DNA of 17,559 bases from CAYYWV01 sp964531525 (GTDB lineage: Bacteria; Pseudomonadota; Alphaproteobacteria; JAAXGF01): the NCBI GenBank assembly GCA_964531525.1, contig CAZHDF010000066.1, forward strand, positions 1-17,559, in the 5' to 3' direction. This document shows, one piece after another, positions 5,049 through 12,597 of the stretch (position 1 is its first letter; the number at the start of each line of letters is the position of its first letter). The notes under the pieces were generated by a model. It had not been told where the DNA came from, did not search any database, and was given only the letters and a program-made list of their open reading frames with translations. Both the position numbers and the translations under genes were made by a program.

Positions 5049-6596
5049 CTACTCCCATTCGATCGTGCCGGGCGGCTTCGACGTGATGTCGTAGACCACG
5101 CGGTTGATGCCGCGCACCTCGTTGCAGATGCGGGTCGCGACCCGGGAGAGGAACTCGGGCGAGAAGGCGTAAGCCTCAGCGGTCATGCCGTCGGTCGAGG
5201 TCACGGCGCGCAGCGCGCAGACATGATCGTAGGACCGCTCGTCGCCCATCACGCCCACGGTGCGGACCGGCAGCAGCACGGCGAACGCCTGCCAGATGGC
5301 GTCGTAGAGGCCCGCGGCGCGGATCTCCTCGAGATAGATCGCGTCGGCCCGGCGCAGGATCTCGAGCCGCTCGGCGGTGATCTCGCCGGGAATCCGGATC
5401 GCGAGCCCCGGCCCCGGGAACGGATGGCGCCCGACGAGATGATCGGGCAGGCCGAGCTCGCGTCCGAGCGCGCGGACCTCGTCCTTGAACAACTCGCGCA
5501 GCGGCTCGACCAGCGCGAGCTTCATGCGCTCGGGCAAGCCGCCGACGTTGTGGTGCGACTTGATGGTGACGCTCGGCCCGCCCGAGAACGAGACCGATTC
5601 GATCACGTCCGGATAGAGCGTCCCCTGGGCGAGGAAGTCGGCGCCGCCGATGCGGTGCGCCTCCTCGTCGAAGACGTCGATGAAGGTCGCGCCGATGATC
5701 TTGCGCTTGCGCTCCGGATCGGTGACGCCTTCGAGCTTGGCGAGAAACAGCGCGCGCGCGTCGCGATGCACCAGGCGGATGTTGAAGCGATCTCGGAAAA
5801 TGCTCACCACCTCGTCGGCCTCGCCCGCGCGCAAGAGGCCGGTATCGACGAACACGCAGGTGAGCTGGTCGCCGACCGCCTCGTGGAGAAGCACCGCGAC
5901 GACCGAGGAATCGACTCCGCCCGAAAGCCCGCAGATGACCCGGCCCGCGCCGATTTGCTCGCGCGCCCGGGCGACCGCCTGCTCGCGGAAGGCGGCCATG
6001 GTCCAGTCGCCGCCGCAGCCGGCGACTTGGTGGCTGAAATTCTCGAGCAGGCGCGCGCCGTGCGGCGTGTGCACGACCTCGGGGTGAAACTGAACGCCGT
6101 AGTAACGGCGCTCGTCGTCGGCGATCGCGGCGAACGGCGCGCCCTCGCTCTCGGCGACGACGCGAAAGCCCGGCGGCAGCCGCGTCACCCGGTCGCCGTG
6201 GCTCATCCAGACCTGCTCGCGGTCGCCGGGCTTCCACAGCCCCTCGAACAGATGGCAGTTTTCGCGGACCTCGATGAAGGCGCGGCCGAACTCGCGGTGC
6301 TCGGCGCTCTCGACCTCGCCGCCGAGCTGGGCGCACATCGCCTGCTGGCCGTAGCAGATGCCGAGCACCGGCACGCCGAGATCGAACACCACGCGGGGAA
6401 CGCGCGGGCTCGTCTCGGCCGTCACCGAGGCGGGGCCACCCGACAGCACGATCGCGCGGGGCGCGAACGCGCGGATCTCCTCGGGCGCGACGTTGAACGG
6501 GCGGATCTCGCTATAGACTCCGCTTTCGCGCAAACGGCGGGCGATCAACTGCGTCGTCTGGGCGCCGAAGTCGAGGATCAGGATCCGCTCGGTCAT
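5049..6596 (-). CDS. guaA: GMP synthase (glutamine-hydrolysing)
   Basis: GuaA converts XMP, ATP and glutamine to GMP, the last step of de novo guanine nucleotide synthesis, in the cytoplasm. The 515-aa length matches the family. The N-terminal class I amidotransferase shows LSGGPASV (51-58), the nucleophile Cys81 in GICYGQQAM, and His171/Glu173 in GVQFHPEVV. The ATP-pyrophosphatase domain has the PP-loop SGGVDSS (225-231). The C-terminal dimerisation domain contains PFPGPGLAIR and ends in SKPPGTIEWE, the normal GuaA terminus. ATG 6596 gives the standard start (MTERILILDFG). An earlier in-frame start at 6650 would add 18 atypical residues. There is no strong ribosome site. The gene follows guaB by 135 nt on the same strand and converges with the sRNA candidate. 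Confidence 0.98.
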   Translation of the reverse strand: MTERILILDFGAQTTQLIARRLRESGVYSEIRPFNVAPEEIRAFAPRAIVLSGGPASVTAETSPRVPRVVFDLGVPVLGICYGQQAMCAQLGGEVESAEHREFGRAFIEVRENCHLFEGLWKPGDREQVWMSHGDRVTRLPPGFRVVAESEGAPFAAIADDERRYYGVQFHPEVVHTPHGARLLENFSHQVAGCGGDWTMAAFREQAVARAREQIGAGRVICGLSGGVDSSVVAVLLHEAVGDQLTCVFVDTGLLRAGEADEVVSIFRDRFNIRLVHRDARALFLAKLEGVTDPERKRKIIGATFIDVFDEEAHRIGGADFLAQGTLYPDVIESVSFSGGPSVTIKSHHNVGGLPERMKLALVEPLRELFKDEVRALGRELGLPDHLVGRHPFPGPGLAIRIPGEITAERLEILRRADAIYLEEIRAAGLYDAIWQAFAVLLPVRTVGVMGDERSYDHVCALRAVTSTDGMTAEAYAFSPEFLSRVATRICNEVRGINRVVYDITSKPPGTIEWE

Positions 6597-6731
6597 GACG
6601 CCGGCGCCACCGCCCGGCCGAGGAAAGCCGCTGATCGCCCATGAATGCAAGGACAGGCGGCATTTCGTTCACGGGAACGGCTCGACACCCGTCGCGCGGC
6701 CAGCTCCATGCTCCCCCCGCTCACGGTCTTG

Positions 6732-8192
6732 TCATCGCTCGGTGCGGTAATTGGGGGCCTCGCTGGTCACGTAGACGTCGTGGACATGGCTTTCGCGCAA
6801 GCCCGCGCCGGTGATTCGAATGAACTGGCATTCGCTCTGCATGGCCGCGATGTCGCGATTGCCGGTGTAGCCCATGGCCGCGCGCAGGCCGCCGACGAGC
6901 TGATGGATGACGTTGCCGATCGGCCCGCGATAGGGCACCCGCGCCTCGACCCCCTCGGGCACCAGCTTGAGCTTTTCCTTGATGTCCTGCTGGAAGTAGC
7001 GGTCGGCCGATCCGCGCGCCATGGCGCCGATCGAGCCCATGCCCCGGTACGACTTGTACGACCGCCCCTGATAGAGATAGACCTCGCCCGGGCTTTCGTC
7101 GGTGCCGGCGAACAGCGAGCCGATCATCGCGCAGTCGGCGCCCGCGGCGATCGCCTTGGCGAGATCGCCCGAATACTTGATCCCGCCGTCGCTGATCACG
7201 GGCACGCCCTTCTTGCGGCAGGCCTCGGCGACCTCGCGCACGGCGGTGAACTGGGGCATGCCGACGCCCGCGACTACCCGGGTCGTGCAGATCGAGCCCG
7301 GCCCGATGCCGACCTTGACCGCGTCCGCCCCGGCGTCGATCAGCGCCAAGGCGCCGTCGACCGTCGCGACGTTGCCGGCGATCACCTCGGCCTCGTTGCT
7401 GATCGCCTTGACCCGGGCCACCACGTCGATGACGCCGCGCGAATGGCCATGCGCGGTATCGACCACGATCACGTCGCAGCCGGCCTCGACCAGGGCCTCG
7501 GCGCGCGCCAGGCCGTTGTCGCCGACGCCGGTCGCCGCGGCGACCCGCAGCCGGCCGCGCTCGTCCTTGCAGGCGTTGGGAAACTGCTGGGCCTTCTCCA
7601 TGTCCTTGACGGTGATCAGCCCGGTGCAACGGAACTTGTCGTCGACCACCAGCAGCTTCTCGATCCGGTGGCGGTGGAGAAGGCGCTTGGCCTCGTCGGT
7701 GTCGGCGCCGTCGCGCACGGTGACGAGGTTCTCATGGGTCATCAATTCGCGGATCGGCTGGGCCGGATCGGTGGCGAAGCGCACGTCGCGATTGGTCACG
7801 ATGCCGACCAGCCGGCCGTCGTCCTCGACCACGGGAATGCCCGAAATATGGTAGCTCGCCATCAGATCGAGCGCATCGGCGAGCGGCCGGTCGGGTCCGA
7901 TGGTCACCGGATCGACCACCATGCCGGCCTCGAACTTCTTGACCTTGCGGACCTCCTCGGCCTGCTCCTCGACGGTCAGGTTCTTGTGGACGACGCCGAT
8001 CCCGCCCGCCTGCGCCATGGCGATGGCGAGCCGGCTTTCGGTCACCGTATCCATCGCCGCCGACACCAGCGGAATCGCGAGCGAGATGCGGCGCGTGAGC
8101 CGGGTTCCGGTGTCCGTGTTCGCGGGCAGAACCTCGGACGCGGCGGGAACGAGGAGGACGTCGTCGAAGGCGAGCGCTTCGCGGAAGGTCAT
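6732..8192 (-). CDS. guaB: IMP dehydrogenase
   Basis: GuaB oxidises IMP to XMP with NAD+, the committed step to guanine nucleotides. At 486 aa it is full length. The catalytic loop GPGSICTTRVVAGVG carries nucleophile Cys302. Two CBS domains lie at about 93-205 (around VTIGPDRPLADAL, GLITVKDMEK) between the halves of the TIM barrel. The phosphate-binding SDGGIKYSGD and the flap region YRGMGSIGAM are present. The start is ATG 8192 (MTFREALAFDDV), with AGGGA 7 nt upstream inside a perfect 7-bp hairpin that abuts the ATG. The open frame continues upstream to 8507, but that part is antisense-like sequence inside rlmE. guaA is the next gene on the strand, giving a guaB-guaA order as in many proteobacteria. 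Confidence 0.98.
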   Translation of the reverse strand: MTFREALAFDDVLLVPAASEVLPANTDTGTRLTRRISLAIPLVSAAMDTVTESRLAIAMAQAGGIGVVHKNLTVEEQAEEVRKVKKFEAGMVVDPVTIGPDRPLADALDLMASYHISGIPVVEDDGRLVGIVTNRDVRFATDPAQPIRELMTHENLVTVRDGADTDEAKRLLHRHRIEKLLVVDDKFRCTGLITVKDMEKAQQFPNACKDERGRLRVAAATGVGDNGLARAEALVEAGCDVIVVDTAHGHSRGVIDVVARVKAISNEAEVIAGNVATVDGALALIDAGADAVKVGIGPGSICTTRVVAGVGMPQFTAVREVAEACRKKGVPVISDGGIKYSGDLAKAIAAGADCAMIGSLFAGTDESPGEVYLYQGRSYKSYRGMGSIGAMARGSADRYFQQDIKEKLKLVPEGVEARVPYRGPIGNVIHQLVGGLRAAMGYTGNRDIAAMQSECQFIRITGAGLRESHVHDVYVTSEAPNYRTER

Positions 8193-8215
8193 GCCAATCC
8201 CTGAGGTAGATTGGC
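8193..8215 (-). promoter_or_regulatory. Hairpin enclosing the guaB ribosome-binding site
   Basis: On the mRNA strand GCCAATC and GATTGGC form a perfect 7-bp stem with a 9-nt loop. The 3' arm ends exactly at the base before the guaB ATG. The Shine-Dalgarno AGGGA spans the end of the loop and the start of the 3' arm, so folding would hinder initiation. It may act as a translational or attenuation control point; no ligand is known to me. Confidence 0.5.
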
Positions 8216-8254
8216 GCGGCATCATACACGAAATCGGCCGTGGGCCAAGGGCGA

Positions 8255-9019
8255 TCAGCCCGATTCCCCGTCCCCCCCGCCGCTCTCCTCGTTGTCCGGT
8301 TCCTCGTCTTTGCGGAAGCCGGTCGCGACCAGATAGATCTCGGCCGAATCGCTTCGGCTCGCGGGCGGCTTGGCGTGGCGAACCTGGGCGAAGCGGCGGC
8401 GGATGGTCGCCAGAAGCCGGGTTTCGGTCCCTCCCTGAAGCACCTTGCAGACGAAGGCCCCGCCGGGCGCGAGCAGCGCGCAGGCGACCTCGAACGCCGC
8501 CTCGCACAGCGCGATCACGCGTAGATGGTCGGTCGGCCGATGGCCGGTGGCGGGCGCGGCCATGTCGCTCAATACCAGGTCCGCCGGCCCGCCGAGCGCC
8601 GCTTTGATGCGCGCCGCCGCGTCCTCGGACAGGGCGTCGGCCTCGATCAGGGTCGCGTTCTCGATCGGCTCGATCGGCTTGAGATCGACCGCGACCACGC
8701 GCCCGCCGCGCGGCTTCCCCGCGCCCACGCGCGCCACCGCCACCTGGGTCCAGCCGCCGGGCGCGGCGCCGAGATCGACTACCCGCGCGCCCCGGCGCAA
8801 GAGGTGAAAGCGGTCGTCGAGCCCGATCAGCTTGAACGCCGCGCGCGAGCGCCAGCCCTCGCGTCCGGCGGCGGCGACGTAGGGGTCGTTGATCTGGCGC
8901 TCCAGCCAGCGCCGCGACGAGGGGCGACGACGGCCCGGGGCCAGCCGCTTCGCGCCCGGCCGGGCGCCGCGCCCGCTCTTGCCATTCCCTCGGCCGCCGC
9001 TCTTGCCACCTCGGGGCAT
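8255..9019 (-). CDS. rlmE: 23S rRNA (uridine-2'-O-)methyltransferase RlmE (FtsJ/RrmJ)
   Basis: RlmE methylates the 2'-OH of U2552 in the A-loop of 23S rRNA, using S-adenosylmethionine, during late 50S assembly. The 254-aa protein shows the SAM-binding motif VVDLGAAPGGWTQ (80-92) and the K-D-K-E catalytic set: Lys63 (AAFKL), Asp152 (LSDMAAP), Lys192 (VCKVLQG) and Glu227 (SAEIYLV). The first 35 residues are a Gly/Lys/Arg-rich tail and the last 15 an acidic Gly-rich tail. Both extend the usual core of about 210 residues and are probably disordered. ATG 9019 shares one base with the TGA of the upstream phosphatase gene (TGATG), indicating termination-reinitiation coupling. A TTG one codon earlier is also in frame but less likely. 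Confidence 0.95.
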   Translation of the reverse strand: MPRGGKSGGRGNGKSGRGARPGAKRLAPGRRRPSSRRWLERQINDPYVAAAGREGWRSRAAFKLIGLDDRFHLLRRGARVVDLGAAPGGWTQVAVARVGAGKPRGGRVVAVDLKPIEPIENATLIEADALSEDAAARIKAALGGPADLVLSDMAAPATGHRPTDHLRVIALCEAAFEVACALLAPGGAFVCKVLQGGTETRLLATIRRRFAQVRHAKPPASRSDSAEIYLVATGFRKDEEPDNEESGGGDGESG

Positions 9020-10008
9020 CAACCGCGTCCGTCGCCGGCGAAGGGGTCGCCGTCGATCATGGTCGTGAGCAGCCCCTCGCGCAGCCCCCGGTCGGCGACC
9101 CGCAGCCGGCCCACCGGCCAGAGGCGGCGGATCGCCTCGACGATCGCGCAGCCGGCGACCACGAGGTCCGCGCGCCCGAGGCCGATCGAGGGGATCGCCG
9201 CGCGACCCGCGGCGTCGAGCTCGCGAAGCCGGTCGGAAACCCGCGCGACCTCGTCGAAGGTGAGCGTGAGGCCGTCGACCCGGGCGCGGTCGTAGCGCGG
9301 CAGCCCGAGATGCGCCCCGGCGAGCGTCGTGATCGTGCCCGAGGTGCCGATCATTTGTACCCCGCCCGCGGCGATCTCGGCAGCGATCCCGTGGGCGGCG
9401 TCGAAGGGCGCGAGCAATACGCTTACCGCCTCGACCATGGCGGCGTAGGCGTCGGGCGCGACCCGGTCGGCGCCATAGGTCTCGGCGAAGCGGATGACCC
9501 CGCAGGCAAGCGACGTCGAGGCTAGAATCCTGGGCGGCGCGCCGGGCTCGCGGGCGAGCCAGACGATCTCGCTGCTGCCGCCGCCGATATCGAACAGGAT
9601 CGCCCGGCGCGCATCCGCGTCGAGCAGCGGCAGGCAGCCGGCGAACGCGAGCCGCGCTTCCTCGCCGCTCGAAATGACCTCGAGCGCGAGCCCGGTCTCG
9701 GCCACGGCGCGGGCGACGAAGACGTCGCGGTTGGCGGCCCGGCGGCAGGCCTCGGTCGCGACGCTGCGCGCGCGCGCGACCCGGTGGTCGCGCATTTTCC
9801 GCGCGCAGACGCCGAGCGCGCGCAGCGCCCGACCCATGGCCGCCTCGCTGAGCGCGCCGCCGCCCGCCGTCCCGAGTCCCTCGCCGAGGCGCACGATGCG
9901 CGAAAAGGCGTCGACCACCTGAAAGCCGCCCGGCGCCGGGCGCGCGACCAGCATGCGACAGTTGTGGCTGCCGAGATCGATCGCCGCGTAGAGCCGCCCG
10001 TCGTCCAT
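9019..10008 (-). CDS. ppx: Ppx/GppA-family exopolyphosphatase / pppGpp phosphatase, short form
   Basis: This family hydrolyses terminal phosphate from polyphosphate or converts pppGpp to ppGpp. The 329-aa protein contains the actin-like ATPase fold only: phosphate-1 loop AAIDLGSHNCRMLV (8-21), the catalytic acid region SSGEEARLAFAG (113-124) around Glu116/117, phosphate-2 loop DIGGGSSE (140-147) and the adenosine-type motif GTSGTITTLAG (221-231). It lacks the C-terminal HD-type domain of the roughly 500-residue E. coli Ppx and GppA, as do many alphaproteobacterial homologues. ATG 10008 is used, with GAGG 4 nt upstream. It leads a minus-strand unit with rlmE, guaB and guaA. Whether polyphosphate or pppGpp is the main substrate cannot be told from sequence. 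Confidence 0.92.
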   Translation of the reverse strand: MDDGRLYAAIDLGSHNCRMLVARPAPGGFQVVDAFSRIVRLGEGLGTAGGGALSEAAMGRALRALGVCARKMRDHRVARARSVATEACRRAANRDVFVARAVAETGLALEVISSGEEARLAFAGCLPLLDADARRAILFDIGGGSSEIVWLAREPGAPPRILASTSLACGVIRFAETYGADRVAPDAYAAMVEAVSVLLAPFDAAHGIAAEIAAGGVQMIGTSGTITTLAGAHLGLPRYDRARVDGLTLTFDEVARVSDRLRELDAAGRAAIPSIGLGRADLVVAGCAIVEAIRRLWPVGRLRVADRGLREGLLTTMIDGDPFAGDGRG

Positions 10009-10084
10009 GCGCCTCGGGTCTCCGCCATCGCCATCCCCGGGGCGGCCGTCTTCTCGCGCGCGGCCGGCCCGTTCATCCCCTTCG

Positions 10085-10111
10085 TCTATAGCATGATTTT
10101 TTCGAATTGAA
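10085..10111 (-). promoter_or_regulatory. Weak candidate promoter of the ppx-rlmE-guaBA unit
   Basis: On the minus strand TTCAAT (10111-10106), a short 15-nt spacer and TATAGA (10090-10085) lie in the only AT-rich patch upstream of the phosphatase gene, about 80 nt before its ATG. The -10 is plausible, but the spacer is too short for a confident call. Confidence 0.25.
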
Positions 10112-10143
10112 TCGGCGCCGACGCCGCCCCGGCGGACGGCCGC

Positions 10144-10172
10144 TTGACAGGGCGACGGGGCATTTCTAAGTT
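10144..10172 (+). promoter_or_regulatory. Promoter of tRNA-Gln
   Basis: A perfect TTGACA -35 at 10144-10149 with a 17-nt spacer leads to TAAGTT at 10167-10172 (TCTAAG two bases earlier is an alternative -10). The start would fall near 10179, about 15 nt before the mature tRNA. The following GCGCC resembles a GC-rich discriminator, as is common in stringently controlled tRNA promoters. Confidence 0.5.
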
Positions 10173-10193
10173 CGCGCCAACCGCGTGGCCGCG

Positions 10194-10267
10194 TGGGGGA
10201 TAGTTTAACGGTAGAACGAGCGGCTCTGACCCGCTTAGTCCTGGTTCGAATCCAGGTCCCCCAGCCA
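10194..10267 (+). tRNA. tRNA-Gln (anticodon CUG)
   Basis: The 74-nt cloverleaf includes the encoded CCA. The acceptor stem is TGGGGGA/TCCCCCA with discriminator G73. The D-arm is GTTT...GAAC, the anticodon stem is AGCGG/CCGCT around loop CTCTGAC (anticodon CTG at 34-36), and the T-arm is CCTGG-TTCGAAT-CCAGG. The weak U1-A72 pair and G73 are glutamine identity features. It decodes CAG, the dominant Gln codon in a high-GC genome. Confidence 0.97.
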
Positions 10268-10290
10268 GCTCGCCGGACGTGCTCCGCGCC

Positions 10291-10352
10291 GATTCCCGGA
10301 CAGACCAGACCACGGCAATGCCCGCGCCGATATGGCGGCCGCGCCGGGAATC
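10291..10352 (+). other. Long-range inverted repeat in the gap before livK
   Basis: GATTCCCGG (10291-10299) and CCGGGAATC (10344-10352) are perfect 9-bp arms separated by 44 nt. The loop contains a smaller hairpin CGCC-GATAT-GGCG (10325-10337). Each arm carries a GANTC sequence, the CcrM methylation target of alphaproteobacteria. It could be a leader structure, an operator or a processing structure of a tRNA-Gln read-through transcript. The role is unknown. Confidence 0.4.
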
Positions 10353-10412
10353 TGGTACCAAGGCCTCTCGCATCGAACCAAGCAGCGGACGAACCGCCAG
10401 GGGGGCAGACCC

Positions 10413-11588
10413 ATGAACAAGACCAAGCTTTCGATCGTCGCGTCGACGGCGCTTCTCGCCGCGGCCATGACCACGCCCGCGCTCGCGGCGGGCGGCGTCA
10501 AGATCGGCATGATCACCACGCTGTCGGGCGGCGGCGCCTCGCTCGGCATCGACATCCGCGACGGCTTCATGCTCGCGGTCAAGATGAAGGGCGGCAAGCT
10601 CGGCGGGGCCGACACCGACGTGATCGTGGTCGACGACGGCCGCAAGGTCGAGAACGCCAAGCAGATCGCCAACCGCCTGCTCAAGAAGGACCGGGTCGAC
10701 GTGGTCACCGGCATCGTCTGGTCGAACCTCGCGCTCGCCGTGGTGCCCACGGTGACCCGGGCGGGCAAGATCTACATCAGCCCCAACGCGGGCCCGTCGC
10801 GGCTCGCCGGCAAGGGGTGCAGCCCGAACTACTTCAACGTCGCCTGGCAGAACGACAACCTTCACGAAGCGGCCGGCCAGACCATGACCGACCGGGGCTT
10901 CAAGCGGGTCTACATCCTGGCCCCCAACTACCCGGCGGGGAAGGACGCGCTGACCGGCTTCAAGCGCTTCTACAAGGGCGAGATCGTGGGCGAGGTCTAC
11001 ACCAAGCTCGGCCAGGTCGATTACGCGGCCGAGCTCGCCAACCTGCGCGCGGCCAAGCCCGACGGGGTGTTCTTCTTCCTGCCCGGCGGCATGGGGATCA
11101 ACTTCGTCAAGCAGTACGCCCAGGCGGGGCTCAACAAGACCATTCCGCTGTACGGCCCCGCCTTCTCGTTCGACGAGGGCATCCTGCGCGCGGTCGGCGA
11201 CGCGGCGATCGGCGTGTTCAACACCTCGCAGTGGAACAAGGACATCGACAATCCGGCCAACCGCGCCTTCGTCGCCGGGTTCCGCGAGGCCTACGGGCGC
11301 TATCCCTCGCTGTATGCGAGCCAGGGCTATGACGCGGCGATGCTGCTCGATTCGGCGATCCGGGCGGTCGGCGGCGACGTCTCGAACACCGATGCGTTGC
11401 GCGCCGCGCTCGAGAAGGCGGACTTCCAGTCGGTGCGGGGCGCGTTCCGCTTCGGCCCCAATCATCACCCGATCCAGGACATCTACCTGCGCGTCGTCTA
11501 CAAGGACGGCGATCACGTGACCAACCGGATCGTGAGCAAGGTCTTCACCGACCATCAGGACGCCTACGCCGCCCAGTGCAAGATGTAG
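10413..11588 (+). CDS. livK: Periplasmic branched-chain amino acid-type ABC substrate-binding protein (LivK family)
   Basis: This is the solute receptor of a HAAT-type importer, 391 aa, of the type I periplasmic fold (Peripla_BP_6). A Sec signal peptide covers about 1-26 (MNKTK, hydrophobic core, cleavage near ALA-AGG). The mature start VKIGMITTLSGGGASLGIDIRDGF is typical of LivK-like proteins, as are RVYILAPNYPAGKD and ASQGYDAAMLLDSAIRAVGG. ATG 10413 is preceded by an AGGGGGG ribosome site 8 nt upstream. The open frame extends 27 codons further upstream without family resemblance. It heads a six-gene plus-strand operon. This large family includes receptors for leucine/isoleucine/valine, urea, short-chain amides and aromatic compounds, so the ligand is not assigned. 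Confidence 0.94.
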   Translation: MNKTKLSIVASTALLAAAMTTPALAAGGVKIGMITTLSGGGASLGIDIRDGFMLAVKMKGGKLGGADTDVIVVDDGRKVENAKQIANRLLKKDRVDVVTGIVWSNLALAVVPTVTRAGKIYISPNAGPSRLAGKGCSPNYFNVAWQNDNLHEAAGQTMTDRGFKRVYILAPNYPAGKDALTGFKRFYKGEIVGEVYTKLGQVDYAAELANLRAAKPDGVFFFLPGGMGINFVKQYAQAGLNKTIPLYGPAFSFDEGILRAVGDAAIGVFNTSQWNKDIDNPANRAFVAGFREAYGRYPSLYASQGYDAAMLLDSAIRAVGGDVSNTDALRAALEKADFQSVRGAFRFGPNHHPIQDIYLRVVYKDGDHVTNRIVSKVFTDHQDAYAAQCKM

Positions 11589-11618
11589 TCCGGCAAGCTG
11601 TAGCTTCCCACCAACGGC

Positions 11619-11643
11619 CGGGGCCGCCCGCGCGGCGGCCCCG
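11619..11643 (+). other. GC-rich intercistronic hairpin after livK
   Basis: A perfect 10-bp stem (CGGGGCCGCC / GGCGGCCCCG) with a 5-nt loop lies 30 nt after the livK stop and 25 nt before livH. No T-run follows. Its position matches the hairpin after the Pot-type binding-protein gene at 2119-2146. Likely role: mRNA 3'-end protection or partial attenuation so that binding protein exceeds permease. Confidence 0.6.
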
Positions 11644-11668
11644 CGCTCCCGTCGCCTGATCTCCGCCC

Positions 11669-12583
11669 ATGCTTCTGTTTCTCGAGCAAACCCTGAACGG
11701 GCTTCAGCTCGGCGTCATGCTGTTCCTGATGGCCGCCGGGCTGACGCTCGTGTTCGGGATCATGAACATGATCAATCTCGCGCACGGCTCGTTCTACATG
11801 ATCGGCGCCTTCGCCGCGGTCGCCGCGACCCGGGCGAGCGGGAGCTTCGCGCTCGGCGTCGCGGCCGCGGTCGCGGCGGCGGGGCTCGTCGGGCTCGTGA
11901 CCGAGTCCTTGGTTCTGCGCGGGCTTTACCGGCGCGACCATCTCGATCAGGTGCTCGCGACCTTCGGGCTGATTTTGGTGTTCAACGAGCTCGTCAGCAT
12001 CGTCTGGGGACCGCAGGCCATGTTCCTCCAGATTCCGGCCGCGCTCTCGGGCACGGTGGAGATCCTGCCCGGCGCGCCCTACCCCGCCTACCGCCTGGCG
12101 ATCATCGGCGCGGGCCTCGCGGTCGCCCTGTTCCTGTGGGCGCTGATCGCGCGCACGCGGATCGGCATGCGCATCCGCGCGGGCGCGAGCAACCGCGAGA
12201 TGATCGGCGCGCTGGGCGTCGATATCGGACGGCTCTACACCCTCGTCTTCGGGCTCGGCGCGATGCTCGCGGGGCTCGCCGGCGCGCTCGCCGGGCCGCT
12301 GCTCGCGATCGAGGTCGGCATGGGCGAGAACATCCTGATCCTCGCCTTCGTGGTCATCATCATCGGCGGGCTGGGTTCGGTGCGCGGGGCGCTGGTCGGG
12401 GCGCTGCTGGTCGGGCTGGTCGACACCTACGGGCGCGCCTATCTGCCGAGCGGGCTGCGCGCCTTCGTCGATCCGGCGGTCGCCGACAACATGGGCGCCT
12501 CGCTCGCCGCCATGGCGATCTATCTGCTGATGGCCATGGTGCTGATCTGGCGGCCGCGCGGGCTGTTCCCGGCCCATGAATAG
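11669..12583 (+). CDS. livH: HAAT-type ABC permease LivH
   Basis: This is the first inner-membrane permease of the importer, 304 aa, about eight hydrophobic segments. The family signature near the N-terminus is visible (GLTLVFGIMNMINLAHGSFY, 24-43). The cytoplasmic loop facing the ATPase lies around 170-190 (AGASNREMIGALGVDIGRLY), and the conserved C-terminal element GGLGSVRGALVGALLVGL is at 233-250, followed by the usual WRPRGLF end (294-300). ATG 11669 is used; the ribosome site is poor (CTCCGCCC precedes it), so translation may be lower than for livK. The gene lies 80 nt after livK, behind the GC-rich hairpin, and 14 nt before livM. Confidence 0.95.
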   Translation: MLLFLEQTLNGLQLGVMLFLMAAGLTLVFGIMNMINLAHGSFYMIGAFAAVAATRASGSFALGVAAAVAAAGLVGLVTESLVLRGLYRRDHLDQVLATFGLILVFNELVSIVWGPQAMFLQIPAALSGTVEILPGAPYPAYRLAIIGAGLAVALFLWALIARTRIGMRIRAGASNREMIGALGVDIGRLYTLVFGLGAMLAGLAGALAGPLLAIEVGMGENILILAFVVIIIGGLGSVRGALVGALLVGLVDTYGRAYLPSGLRAFVDPAVADNMGASLAAMAIYLLMAMVLIWRPRGLFPAHE

Positions 12584-12597
12584 GAACAGGGGCGTTC

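Noticed and set aside
4938..6644. 568-codon plus-strand open frame opposite guaA
   Set aside because: It is antisense to an unmistakable GuaA, has an Arg/Asp/Glu/Ala-rich composition without any motif, and is expected from GC-rich codon bias. It also starts inside the sRNA terminator region.
6597..6731. Possible element in the guaB-guaA gap
   Set aside because: Only a 5-bp hairpin (6666-6679) is visible, too weak to call a terminator or regulator. No guanine-riboswitch-like structure was found.
6645..8204. 519-codon plus-strand open frame opposite guaB
   Set aside because: It is antisense to a complete IMP dehydrogenase; no domain is readable.
8193..8507. N-terminal extension of GuaB
   Set aside because: It would add about 105 residues unlike any IMP dehydrogenase and overlap rlmE; ATG 8192 gives the standard length and has a ribosome site.
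10086..11555. 489-codon minus-strand open frame opposite livK and tRNA-Gln
   Set aside because: It crosses the tRNA gene and lies antisense to a clear LivK with signal peptide; its composition is typical of a shadow frame.
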